From: Taenia hydatigena
Taxonomy: Eukaryota; Platyhelminthes; Cestoda; Cyclophyllidea; Taeniidae
Direction of reading: 5' to 3'
Assembly: GCA_036345935.2 (NCBI GenBank)
Contig: JADWOT020000006.1
Coordinates: forward strand, 594,221-658,220
DNA length: 64,000 nucleotides
In this document: positions 1-10,240 of the stretch, one piece after another
Numbering within the stretch: position 1 is the first letter of the stretch
Layout of the letters: every line of letters begins with the position of its first letter
The notes under the pieces: model-generated
What the model saw: only the letters and a program-made list of their open reading frames with translations
What the model was told of the DNA's origin: nothing
Databases searched by the model: none
Position numbers and translations under genes: made by a program

Positions 1-31
1 CTATCCGATCACATGGTTTCGTGTGTATTGC

Positions 32-53
32 GTGTGTGTGTGTGTGTGTGTGT
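32..53. repeat. (GT)n microsatellite
   Basis: An uninterrupted GT dinucleotide run near the left edge, preceded by an imperfect TGTGTATTGC stretch. It is a simple sequence repeat and likely length-polymorphic. Confidence 0.9.
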
Positions 54-1214
54 AGCAGTTCCGTTTTAACCTCAGCCATTTATAAAAATAAATAAGTGTT
101 AATTATAACTTTCTCCACCACAGTGGTCTTTACTACCCAAAATAAATCTTGCCTAAATGGTGCCCCACAAATTTTCCCACAAAATGAAAAACTTTGCAAC
201 TTTCTCCATCTGGTGGTTCAAAAGTGGGCCTCCCTCGGAAGGAGAATGAGACCTGTTTATGCCCAACTTAATTAGTATATCAAGGAGGAGAAATGTAATA
301 AAACCAAATTATAGGTTCTCCTATATCCGACTAAGCTGTATTTATCATACAAGGCAGAAATGTTAACCACGAGACTGTCTTTTTTATGTATACGGGTCAC
401 CTAAAAAACGAATACCGCCATATGTGCTATTATTGGCGGGCGAAAAAAAAACAGAAGGAACGTTAGAAAGGATGGAGGGGAATACATTTTGGAACAGAAT
501 AATGGCAGAAATGGATTTGTTTGGATGTGTCCCAACGCCTCATTACCCCTGTCCCAAACCCCGATAGGGTCGCTACGTCCGCCCACGCGAGGTTGGATGA
601 GGCAATTATACACATGCACATGCATAATCAGTGACCTCGACGATTGTGCCATCAACTACAACAACTTCAATAGGATGAGGCAGTGCCAAGTGTCAAAGGC
701 CACAAACACGTAGTGTTTATGTAAACTGATTTGGTCATTTTTATTTAAACTATCACATAATAGCAACGAAAAATTAATCAGACTAACATTGAAAGGCTTG
801 ACTTAGAGATTGAATATATTTTTGGCGAGAGGTTGATCACACAGCAGACTTGGGATCCGTTAGGGTTGGTAGTTAGTGCGTTAATAAGTAGTATGTTCTG
901 CATTTTGTGCTAAAGAATGTTTGCAGGCTAAATGGATACCCTGAGTGCTTAATAAACTTTATGAGAAGTTTAAAAACCTCCCCATAACAAATTAATATTT
1001 CTGTTTGGTTTAGAGTAATAATGCGAGAGAGGGTTGTATGTGTGAGACAAAAAAATGGGAAGGGTACTGCCATAACTTGGAAGTGTAATCCGTGCCAAAA
1101 TTTATTAAACTACCTAAAAGCTCATATGACTCATAAAAGACACTGATAGCAATCTTAATGGGAATAGCGAAATAAGTCACATGTAAAATTTGTTTCTTCG
1201 ACGGCAGGTTCCGG

Positions 1215-1360
1215 TTACAGTAACTTGGGTGGCCTTTTGCCTGTGCTGAGTGGGCTGGCCTCTGGGCCGTGCCAGCAGCCGCAAATCCTTCGTGTTTGTC
1301 ACATAGATGTATTTTGACAAAGTATTTTGAATCCTTTTGTCTTCAAGGAGGCTACGAGAT
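1215..1360 (-). mobile_element. Degenerate copy of the short LTR-like repeat
   Basis: On the minus strand this stretch follows the same order of blocks as the better copies at 23012-23197 and 43950-44133: a GGTGGCC block, then GGGCTGGCCTCTGGGCCGTG, then CCAGCAGCC, ending near CTTCAAGGAGGCTACGAGA. The middle AT-rich section is diverged and the ends are eroded, so no target duplication can be read. It is an old copy recognised only by comparison within the window. Confidence 0.5.
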
Positions 1361-3223
1361 ACTTCCTATGCTAAATGATAAAACTTGACGTGATAGGAGG
1401 AGGGAGTAGAGTGCTGATGATATGAATCTTGATAGAATGACGTCTGTATTCGGTAACTACACCAGTCCTGCGTTCTGCGTGGAAGAAAATGAGAGCTGAA
1501 CGAACATAAGTTGTGAAGCATTCAAAAAGTTTTGTTGCGAGGGTATCAGTAGCACGCAATATGAAGATGTCAAATAAGTAAATATGTAAGAAAATATCAA
1601 GAGAGACACGTAGATGGACAGAATGAAGAATTAAGAGCAACCGTGGATCATTATCACACTTAAACTTTTCGAACTGATAAGATTAGAGTGTAGAAAGCGA
1701 GATAACCTCGTTGCATAACATTTACCAGTTTTAGCAGTTTAAGAATGCACAATCCTCATCCTTACATACAACTCCAAAATAAGACGAATCTCAAGATTCG
1801 GTGGAGTTGCCAAGATACATCAGTGAGGTGGGAATAAAAAATTTTCTTAGTTGGAGCTAATCCATCAAATGGAGCGGCTGATCTAAAAGCTTTTCCATTA
1901 GATCACTGAACATTTAATCTTAACCAACGCAGGTGGTTTAACAAGTGGAGAGCTGGAGACGGAGCTAAAGTGAAAAGCAGGGCTGTTTAATGCCCATACG
2001 GGTACATAGGCTTTAGCGGTGCATAAATCTGCTTGGCAGTGTGACTTTCGGTCGAAGAAAATGGACATAAATAATAATTTAGGGGAAGAAAAATACCTTT
2101 CACTCTATTTCAGCAAACTCTCACGGCATCAGGAAAATTCGACGGCGCTGATTTGATCATGCACAAAATGCGAAAACACTATCCATATAAAGTAAGTATT
2201 GAAAGGGATTATTTTATTAATTTCACCATTGCCAGCTGCGAACGCATTAATAATTAAAAAAGGCAAACGTAAGAATTTGGATATAATAAGAATATTTTGC
2301 TGAAATTAACACTTGTAAGAACAGAAGGGCAACCATTGTTTTAATTGACTAAAATACCTCATTGCTGAGCAAATTTTAAAAGTCAGGGTCGCGCGTTTCG
2401 TGCTCTTCGGGTTAAAATTTACTGTTTCGAATAGCAAAGACTTTTCGCACTGCACCATAACACATTAAAGGAACAGTTCTTTCTGGATTAAAAATAGTGA
2501 AACCTGTAATTCGATACTAATCACACCATCATTTTTTGTCGTTAAAGCCACTAATCGTTTCACTGTTGTTATGCTATAGCAAGGTAGTGGAAATAATTGG
2601 ATCTAGGGTTGCAAACTGTGTGGGTGCTTAGGCTTTGCTTCACCAACTCACATTGACTGCTTTCGGATGTGCTGCACTATTACTGCTAAAGTACGAGTTG
2701 GACCTGGAATGCGGCTTACACTCTTGGGTGTTCAGCGAAATTCTCTGGTGGGCAGATGAGTGCACTCTTTTGGCATTGACGGGCGCTTACAGTCAAAAAC
2801 TAATGTGAATATGAGAAGTCGCTTGTCGCCAAATGCTCCGCGCCGAGATGTCTATTTCAGCCTTGTCACACCCTATCAATGATAACTCGAGTCGGAGCTC
2901 ATCAACGCCATGTCCTAACTCATCACAGAGCGTGTTGAAGCCAAATTTACACTTGCGTATGACTCATAACCGAGGCGGTTGGCTGTACACACATCGACAG
3001 CTGCTATCACCACCCCACCCCGCACCCCGTGCCCCCCTCTTCCCCCCCAGCAGACTATTAAACCACCTCAAGCCTGCAATCACAGCATTCCACGTTGTGC
3101 ATGAAAATCCACCCAACGCACACTAAAAAAGAGCAACGAAACTGAAAACACAAACCAAGGTGACGTCAAAACCCACATATTCAACAGAGATTAAGAAGAG
3201 ATCCACTGTGATAAAACCGACGA

Positions 3224-3229
3224 TTTATT
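3224..3229 (-). promoter_or_regulatory. Candidate poly(A) signal of the Ki-67-like gene
   Basis: TTTATT on the plus strand reads AATAAA on the minus strand, about 170 nt beyond the stop codon of the minus-strand gene at 3401-8341. The position is plausible, but a hexamer in AT-rich DNA is weak evidence. Confidence 0.35.
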
Positions 3230-3400
3230 CGCAATTGTGACAGAGAAACATCAAATTTATGTATAAAAAGAAACATACTTTAACACACATTGACGGAGTG
3301 AAGTATAGACAAGACATTCCACTGATGGGAGCGTTAAAGAAAGGCGTCATGCAGATATGTAAAGCTATTATACATATAAAATGGATGCACAAGAAGTAGA

Positions 3401-6400
3401 CTACTTTTTAGCACGACCTCGTCGCATTGACTTCAAACTTGGAGAGGTAGCCACTTTCCGCCTTAATGAGGTGGTCAGAGCAGCTGACCTCTGTCTGGTT
3501 TGCCTCTGCACACTCCTGCCTTTTGGTGAGGCAAGCTTTGACGAAATCCCGCGTTTCCTACCAGCAGAAACTGCAGCAACACTTCCAGTGTCTTCATCCA
3601 CACCAACAGTATATGCCTCATCACCGATATCAATAGCCTCAGGATCGGAAAACTGTACCTTTTTTCTGACCTTCACTTGCCTTTGCTGCGCAGGAGAGCT
3701 CACCTCAACTCCCCTTGCCGCTGTTCTTTTACCTCTCCGGGCCGGAGTCGATTGTGAAGTCGGCGACTTCTTGAGGGATGCACGACGCTTTCGCCTGCTG
3801 GGTGGAGACCTGATAACCGTGGAGATGTTTGGTTTGGCTGTTCGCACACCTCTTCTTTGCTGGTCGGTTGAGAGCGACAGTGACGAAGAGTTTGAAGCAC
3901 CGCGAGGTGTTGGACCGGTTCTTCGATTGCAAACTTTCTTTGATCGAGCTTTCAAGGGTCGATCGCCAGAGTCACTGTCCTTTCCCTCATTCTCAGACTG
4001 GGGATTAAGCGAAGGGACCGAAGAATCAAGTGTTGGATGCTGCGAAGACAACATGCTCTTCGTACCTTTAGCTGATTTTGACTTAGGACCACGTGCTCCT
4101 CCCATTTTGACGGATTCCTGCCGAACTCTTTTACTTACTTTAGGGGATAATTGTTCAACAACAGAAGATAACTGATTGCGTCGCCTCTTCACTGCTGGTA
4201 CAGCACTAGACTCCATGGTCGCAGCGAAAACTGGTTTTGTGCAGTCCCCACGCTTCCTCTTTTGAACTTTTTCAGCCTCTGCATCTAAATTGGCAACAGC
4301 CTCAGCCGTCGACGTTTCCAGAGCTGCAGTAAGCGTTTTCGTTCTGGAACGCGTCTGGCGAACCTCACTCAAAGTGGAGTCGGAAGCGCGAGAGACATCA
4401 ACGTCTTTTGATTTTAGCAACCTGCGCCTTTTCCCAGGAGAAGACAATTGAGTCACGTTCAATCCTTTGAGTCTTGAGGTTGTATTTTTTCGAGAAGTGG
4501 TTTTAGAATTTGGCGCATTCGGTGTTTCCATAAGATTCTGAGGATCTGATGACTTCAAAGATGGGGAAGACCTCGAGACATGCATGAATCCAAGGATTTC
4601 TGGAAGTTTTGGGGAGGCCTGATTCTCCCATGTGTTCCCAAGTTCCTCTACACCAGACAGCCTCCGAGAAGGTGGAGACTTTGGAGTTTTAATTAACTCT
4701 CGAATGCCTGACAGTTCCGGAGAAGCTTGGATCTTCGGTGTTTTTATGAGTCCTCGAACGCCCGATAGTTTTGGAGAGGGTAGAGACTTTGGGGTTTTCA
4801 CTAATTTTCGAATGCCTGACAGTCGTGGAGAAGCCTGTGCCCTTGGTGTTTTCACAAGTCTCCGAACGCCAGATAGTCTAGGAGAGGGCAGAGGCTTCGG
4901 AGTCTTCACTAACTTTCGAATACCTGACAGGCGTGGAGAAGCTCGAGCCTTTGGTGTTTTCACGAGCCTTCGGACGCCCGATAATCTTGGAGAGAGTAGA
5001 GTCTTCGGAGTCTTCACTAGCTTCCGAATGCCTGAAAGTCGTGGAGAAGCTCGATCCTTTGGTGTTTTCACGAGCCTTCGGACGCCCGATAATCTTGGAG
5101 AGGGTAGAGGCTTCGGAGTCTTCACTAACTTTCGAATGCCTGACAGGCGTGGAGAAGCTCGATCCTTTGGTGTTTTCACGAGCCTTCGGACGCCCGATAA
5201 TCTTGGAGAGGGTAGGGTCTTCGGAGTCTTCACTAGCTTCCGAATGCCTGACATTCGTGGAGAAGCCTGTGCCCTTGGTGTTTCCGCGAGCCTTCGAAGG
5301 CCCGATAGTCTTGGAGAGGGTAGAGGCTTCGGAGTCTTCACTAACTTCCGAATGCCTGACAGTTGTGGAGAAGCTTGGACTTGGGGAGTTTTAACGAGTT
5401 TTCGAACGCCCGATAGCCTTGGAGAAGGTACAGATTCCGGAATCTTCACTAACTCCCCGATTTCTGACAGTTCTGCTGGAGCCTGAACCGTCGGTGTTTC
5501 TACAAGCTCTTGAGCACCTGACGAGCTCGGAGAAAGTACAAGCTCTGAGCTCTCAGTTAACTCTTGAATGGCTGCCATTTCTGGAGAAGCTTGAACGTTT
5601 GAAGTTTCAACAGATTTTCTGACGGCAAATAGTCTAGAAGAAGACACAGATTTCGGAGTCTTAACTAACTCTCGAACGCCTGACAGAATCGGTGAAGACG
5701 CAATCTTCTGAGGTTTTACAAGCTTTCTCACGCCGGATGGTCTTGGAGACAGTACAGACTTCGGAGTCCCCATTAATTTACGGATATCTGATATTCCTGA
5801 TGAATCCTGAACTTCTGGTGTGGTTATGAGGGAACGCACACTGGAGAGCCTGGTTGATATTCGAAGCTCCGGCCTTAGTTTAGTTCCACTTGGTTGAACA
5901 GAGCTAACATCTGGGCGGGAAAAAGGGGGAACATTAACGATCGCCTGCGCATCAGATGGCGTTGAAAAAGAAGGGGTTCTTGACGTCCTTGTTGGTCTAC
6001 GAGCACTGGAGAGCCTTGAAGAGGACTGCAACTTCGGCGTATCCATAGGAGAACGCACGTCCGGACTTCTGCCAGGAGAGGGAGCATTTGATGTGCCCAT
6101 ATGCTCGAAGCGCGAGGAATTTGATCGCAAAGCAAAGGAAGCAACACTGAATGAAACCTGTGAGTTCGGAGCATTCTGGCTTTTAGAAGTGGAGGGCGGA
6201 GGACCGAGCTGAACATTGGGTTTTGATGCAGGAAGTGATCTGCCTCTCCTACTACTTGGCTTTGTATCCATAACTCTAATGGCGCTGACAAGAGCGCGAC
6301 TAGCGGAACTATGGGAAGAACCATTGATAGATCCTCGACGTCTGGATGGCACTGTCCGGACAGACCTTCCACGTCCACCGGCGCGCGCCGGTGTAGGCAA

Positions 6401-8341
6401 ATCTGAAGTATCATGGGGCCTCCCCTCATGATCCATATCAACATTGGAGCCATTCGTTATAACACTTTGAGGTTTAGAGGACTGGTCGCCCGCTGTATTC
6501 GCTAATTCAGGAGACGACACCTTGGAAAACACCATCGACTTTGTTATAGCAGCACAAAACAGGCCCGATGCAGAGGAGTCCAGGTTGCCATTCGCCAAGT
6601 TTTTCAAAGCAGCCGTAGAGTCATCTATAAACGAATCCATGAGATTCCTCGACAGGGCACGAAGATTTGGTTTAGTTCTTATTTTAACTGATGCCCTCTG
6701 TGGTTTAACTTGCTCCGACGAGACATTACGACCATCCTTCAGAGTTGGAGGCATTGAAATCGACCTACGATGTTTCACAATTGATGCGCAAGTACGTTGA
6801 AGTGAACTCGGGGGTGGCAGTTCACCACGCCTAACCGGTGTTGAAGGCGGTAGACGAGAATCAAATTGTTCAGGACTCAAGCTTGGGCCAAACTGAACAC
6901 CCTTTTTCGCAGCGCGGCATTCCTTTAAATGATCTCTAACTGTGTTTGTTTGAGATATGGCGACCTCCCGGTCAGAACTGACGATTTCAGGCGGCGAGCT
7001 CCTTTCAACCACCTGGCTAGTATTGAGTCGACCTGTTTCTTCAGTGAAAGTTGAATTGTGCAGAGCGGCACTGTCTAAAAGCATTTTGACCAAGTTAACA
7101 CGTCAACCTACCATGGGAGCTTTGAAGAATCGATGAATCCCGACTTGTTTTTTTGCTAGTAGCGATTACATTCCGGGAGACCGGTGAATTGGACGATCTC
7201 CTTTGAGCGTCAGGAGCTGCCCCAAGAGCACCTACAGAATTGACATTCGGCAAAATATTAGCTCTCGACTGTCCCGATAACAAAAGAGTGGAAGATGCAT
7301 TGGGCGACTTTGAAGACACATCGAATAAGTCAAATTGGCCAGTTTGATTCGTGTTTAATGAATAGTAGGAGGAGTTATTCGTCTGCGACTTTTCTTCCTT
7401 TGAAGTAGATGAGCGCAGACATCTGACACTCGACGATCCAGAGGTTAGAGGAGTTCTTGGAGTCGCACTTGCCTTTACATGCTTTCGCATGGGACTTGAA
7501 TAATTGCCGGTTTTAGAAGAGCGACGTTTCAATGAATGACGCTCGATGCTGACCACAGGTGGTGTTGCCACAGGTCGTGTGGGTGTTGGACCATAGCGCT
7601 CCCTCGTTGAGAGTCCTCTACGCTGAGAGGATAAAGTGGGAGTTTTAACTCGTACACTTTGCAGTGGTGAAGGTTTTGGGGAACCAGACACAACCGTTGG
7701 GAAGGAGGACACCTCAGAAGTACATCGAGGTGAACTTGCCAACATCGGAGAGAGAAGAACGCCTTTCTTAGTGCCTGATAACGTCTGTGAAAAAAACACA
7801 ATTCACTAAGATCGGGTTTGAAAAAAGGAAGAATATTAGCCTAAGAAGCACCAAATATGCAATGATTCAAAGATGCTAAGGATGCAAAGACCTGTGGGCG
7901 CACTTGGCCAGTTTAGCTTAAGAATATATAGCTAGCATTAAAGTAGCGTAAACACTGAATTGGGTCAGATAAAGGAGTAGAAAGACGTCAAACGTTTATA
8001 CCTACACAACATACAGGCTTAAAAATGTAGGCAGAGTTCTCCGGATAGAGAAACTTGAAATTACGATCCACCACGGTCAAGAGACTGTCATGAGCAACGA
8101 ATGTTCTCTCAGTCACAGGAGCACCGTTCAAGAAAGTCTTTGCAGTCTTTGAGAGGCTTTCAACAAAAACACGCCCATCTTCCATTCTTTCCAGTTTACA
8201 GTGAAATGGCGCAACTGCATCCAATTTAATATGTACATCGCAGGACCCGTCGCTATACATTAAAAGCTGCAAAGCGATGTTACCTTCCAAAAATGCACTT
8301 GTCTGCTCGCCAATCGCAGAATGATCCTGACGTCCCATCAC
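3401..8341 (-). CDS. Ki-67-like protein: FHA domain, KiR PP1-docking motif, 18-residue repeat array
   Basis: Three exons (8341-8015, 7784-7112, 7074-3401) with matching phases encode about 1557 residues. Introns are 230 and 37 nt. Residues about 20-105 resemble the Ki-67 FHA domain (CDVHIKLD, HCKLE, LNG, VVDRNFKF). Residues about 392-420 carry GVQFGPSLSPEQFD then LPPSTPVRRGE, the layout of the Ki-67/Repo-Man motif that recruits protein phosphatase 1 in mitotic exit. About 25 tandem 18-mers follow (consensus SPRLSGIRKLVKTPK plus three residues). The C-terminus is very basic and holds a second RVxF-like site, RKKVQF. Domain order matches Ki-67: FHA, PP1 motif, repeats, basic tail. The expected role, by inference, is coating mitotic chromosomes and targeting PP1. 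Human Ki-67 repeats are far longer, so the array is either independent or drastically shortened. The ATG at 8341 leaves the FHA slightly short at its N-terminus. Confidence 0.8.
4560..5900 (-). repeat. 54-nt coding tandem repeat array (about 25 units)
   Basis: Within the last exon of the Ki-67-like gene, 54-nt units encode 18 residues each. Central units are nearly identical and alternate between an xxASPRLSGIRKLVKTPK form and an xLPSPRLSGVRRLVKTPK form, giving a 108-nt higher-order period. Outer units diverge on both sides. Nearly every unit keeps one Ser-Pro and one Thr-Pro, minimal proline-directed kinase sites. The repeat also keeps the antisense strand open, which produces spurious reading frames there. 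Confidence 0.9.
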
Positions 8342-8832
8342 GCTTAAGTATTACTATATAACCACGAAGCGTCATTTTAAGTGGGAAGGGAAGCAAGCAC
8401 AGAAACAAGGAAGCAAAGACCAGCAATCAAAATTCGCAAAGGCGCGCGGTACATGCAGCGCTCGTCGCTATCAGTCAAAACAATTTTTATTACTGCCATT
8501 AATTTTTCTTTTATGTTTAAAATTTTCATAATCTAGATAAAGCCTAAAGTTTGTTGTTTTTTATATTGAACCTGAGCTCTATGGTTTCTTCATGGAGTTG
8601 TCTTTAAGTCAGGAAAAATCAAATTGCTCTTGTCAATGGTGAGAAGTCCCGCTGGAACACGTGTGAGCTAATTATTGAGACCAGATCCTATACCCCATCC
8701 TGGATTCGACTGCTCTACTACACACACTAAAGTGATCTCCATCGCAGGATGGAAGTTGGAAACGTCAATAAGAAATCGTAAAATAAGCCGTTTATCTGCT
8801 AACCGCGACACGAAGCCAATGAAAGTTGAAAA
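8342..8832. other. Spacer between two minus-strand genes
   Basis: About 490 bases upstream of the Ki-67-like start and downstream of the receptor gene at 8833-9909. It probably contains the promoter of the former and the 3' UTR of the latter. I can read no coding exon or RNA gene in it. Confidence 0.6.
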
Positions 8833-9909
8833 TCAATCTAATTCGTTTTCAGATCCATCGACAAAATAGGAAGGTGGCTGTTGGAATTCAGACTCGAGTT
8901 CATCCCCAAATGTTGTATCGGTTGGGGCACTTTCCAGATTGAGGCAAGCCAACAGACAAACGGTGTTGGTGGCCTGTTGCAGGTAACCGAACTTCCTCAA
9001 TGTATTATCAGGAGTGTCAAACTGATTAATGAAGTCAATTAACCTCTCATATTTTGCTTTGACTCCCAGAGTGATGAAGCAGTATAATATGCTAATAGCA
9101 TAATGACAAATCATGGAGCGAAGGATGAAGTCCCTCATATTTATAACACCGACCTCCTCATCACCCTTTTCATTTGGCAATTTTTCAAGAATTCCATTCT
9201 GAGAGTTCTTTTGTCTTCTCTGATGAGCGAAGACTATTGTGAGTCCAATGCACGGCAGAAGATGGAGGGAGCTGAGTCGCTGTGCGTAGTTCATGTCAAT
9301 AACACGAGTCCTATATGCACTAAAGCTTTCCATCTGGTGTAGTCCACTTGGCAATTCAAAAGTTGTCGGGGCAAAAAAGGCATTTGCAACCAGGCTCAGG
9401 ACTAGGCTAAGACCAGATGGTGACTTCAGCGTGGTCGGCGTCATATTGGAGACATCTGCACAAAGGAAAAGATGAAGGCCCACACTCAGGTGTTGTAGCA
9501 CATCCATTAGATAGGAGATTGTCCCATAATGTCCCTGTGAGATGAAACCAACCAAATCGACACCATAGTTAGAATACAGTGCAAATTGCAGCACATCCAT
9601 CAAGTTGAAGAAAACATCCGAGCCAATCAAAGCAATAAGGATGTTGCGTATTCTCCCACTTGGTAATTCATGCTTCCGGAGGGTTTGAACAAAAAGGTAC
9701 AAAACGCTCATCTGTAAACCAAGAATATAGGGCAAAAACCAGGAAGGTTGAGGCGGTGGTGTTGAACCCGCAGGCACTGAATAGCCCTCCTCCACCTTGA
9801 TGGAGGACTCATACAAATCGACTATGTCATCACGTGCAAAGTAATAGATTCCCTGTCTAATCAAATTTGACACCACAATATTGGCAAAAATAAACTTTGC
9901 AGAATCCAT
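8833..9909 (-). CDS. Orphan seven-transmembrane receptor-like protein, single exon
   Basis: One uninterrupted 358-codon frame. Hydrophobic stretches suggest seven helices: near residues 57-80, 87-115, 130-155, 165-188, 208-232, 257-282 and 300-325. The N-terminus is about 55 residues and the C-terminal tail is short and acidic. I see no clear DRY or NPxxY motif, so assignment to rhodopsin-like receptors rests on topology only. A second intronless protein of similar design lies at 33959-34801. Lineage-specific, single-exon orphan receptors are known in flatworms, but I cannot place this protein in a named family. The start ATG follows directly after an in-frame TAG. The upstream same-frame stretch 9910-10152 is also hydrophobic but is separated by that stop. 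Confidence 0.6.
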   Translation of the reverse strand: MDSAKFIFANIVVSNLIRQGIYYFARDDIVDLYESSIKVEEGYSVPAGSTPPPQPSWFLPYILGLQMSVLYLFVQTLRKHELPSGRIRNILIALIGSDVFFNLMDVLQFALYSNYGVDLVGFISQGHYGTISYLMDVLQHLSVGLHLFLCADVSNMTPTTLKSPSGLSLVLSLVANAFFAPTTFELPSGLHQMESFSAYRTRVIDMNYAQRLSSLHLLPCIGLTIVFAHQRRQKNSQNGILEKLPNEKGDEEVGVINMRDFILRSMICHYAISILYCFITLGVKAKYERLIDFINQFDTPDNTLRKFGYLQQATNTVCLLACLNLESAPTDTTFGDELESEFQQPPSYFVDGSENELD

Positions 9910-10240
9910 CTACCATGCAATGACCTTGCCAATCAGCCGATGTGTCCTTTTAAATGAGGGAAAAATCGATACGACAAGTAACTGCACTTTTGCACATGCA
10001 AAGACAAAAAACGCGCCGATTCGGGTAGATCTAAAAGTGAAAGGAATGCTAGCTGCAACCAATAAGCCGATGCATAGAATGACAAGTAAGTTGTCTGGGA
10101 GACGAGACCCTGTCTTCGTTGACGGCTGTAGCAGATCCCGGAGACTCTCCACTCGGCCACGGTCATCCTACCTCCAGTCTCAAGCTGCTGGTGATGGAAA
10201 AGACCTTCTACTGGTGGGAAAAGGGACCTATGACCTTGAA
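9910..10240. other. Divergent spacer or 5' extension between receptor and ELAV genes
   Basis: This 331-bp stretch separates the minus-strand receptor start from the chosen ELAV start. It stays open in the ELAV frame, with in-frame ATGs at 9920, 10046 and 10070. ELAV could therefore be longer by up to about 107 residues, but a start at 9920 would leave only 10 bp for two divergent promoters. I treat the stretch as a probable bidirectional promoter and 5' UTR. Confidence 0.45.

Larger units (their letters stand above)
1..3400. other. Intergenic region left of the Ki-67-like gene
   Basis: Apart from the microsatellite, one degenerate LTR-like copy (about 1215-1360) and a poly(A)-type hexamer, I see no gene here. 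Reading frames are short, low-complexity and lack splice sites that would join them. The 97-codon frame at 2833-3126 matches nothing I recognise. The region may hold the 3' flank of the Ki-67-like gene and the edge of a gene outside the window. Confidence 0.6.

Noticed and set aside
2833..3126. 97-codon plus-strand frame, Pro/Ser-rich
   Set aside because: No recognisable product, no neighbouring exon, and low-complexity C-rich stretches explain the open frame.
3381..4175. 264-codon plus-strand frame
   Set aside because: It is entirely antisense to the basic C-terminus of the Ki-67-like protein, and its composition (Leu/Phe/Ser-rich) is the complement of a Lys/Arg/Ser-rich region.
4632..5486. 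284-codon plus-strand frame with regular repeats, and the overlapping 4933-5394 frame
   Set aside because: They are antisense shadows of the 54-nt repeats of the Ki-67-like gene. A period divisible by three keeps several antisense frames open. No start context or splice sites support them.
4560..5900. CRISPR-like direct repeats
   Set aside because: The repeats are contiguous coding units without unique spacers, in a eukaryotic gene.
5875..6453. 192-codon minus-strand frame
   Set aside because: It overlaps the Ki-67-like coding exon in another frame on the same strand, without homology.
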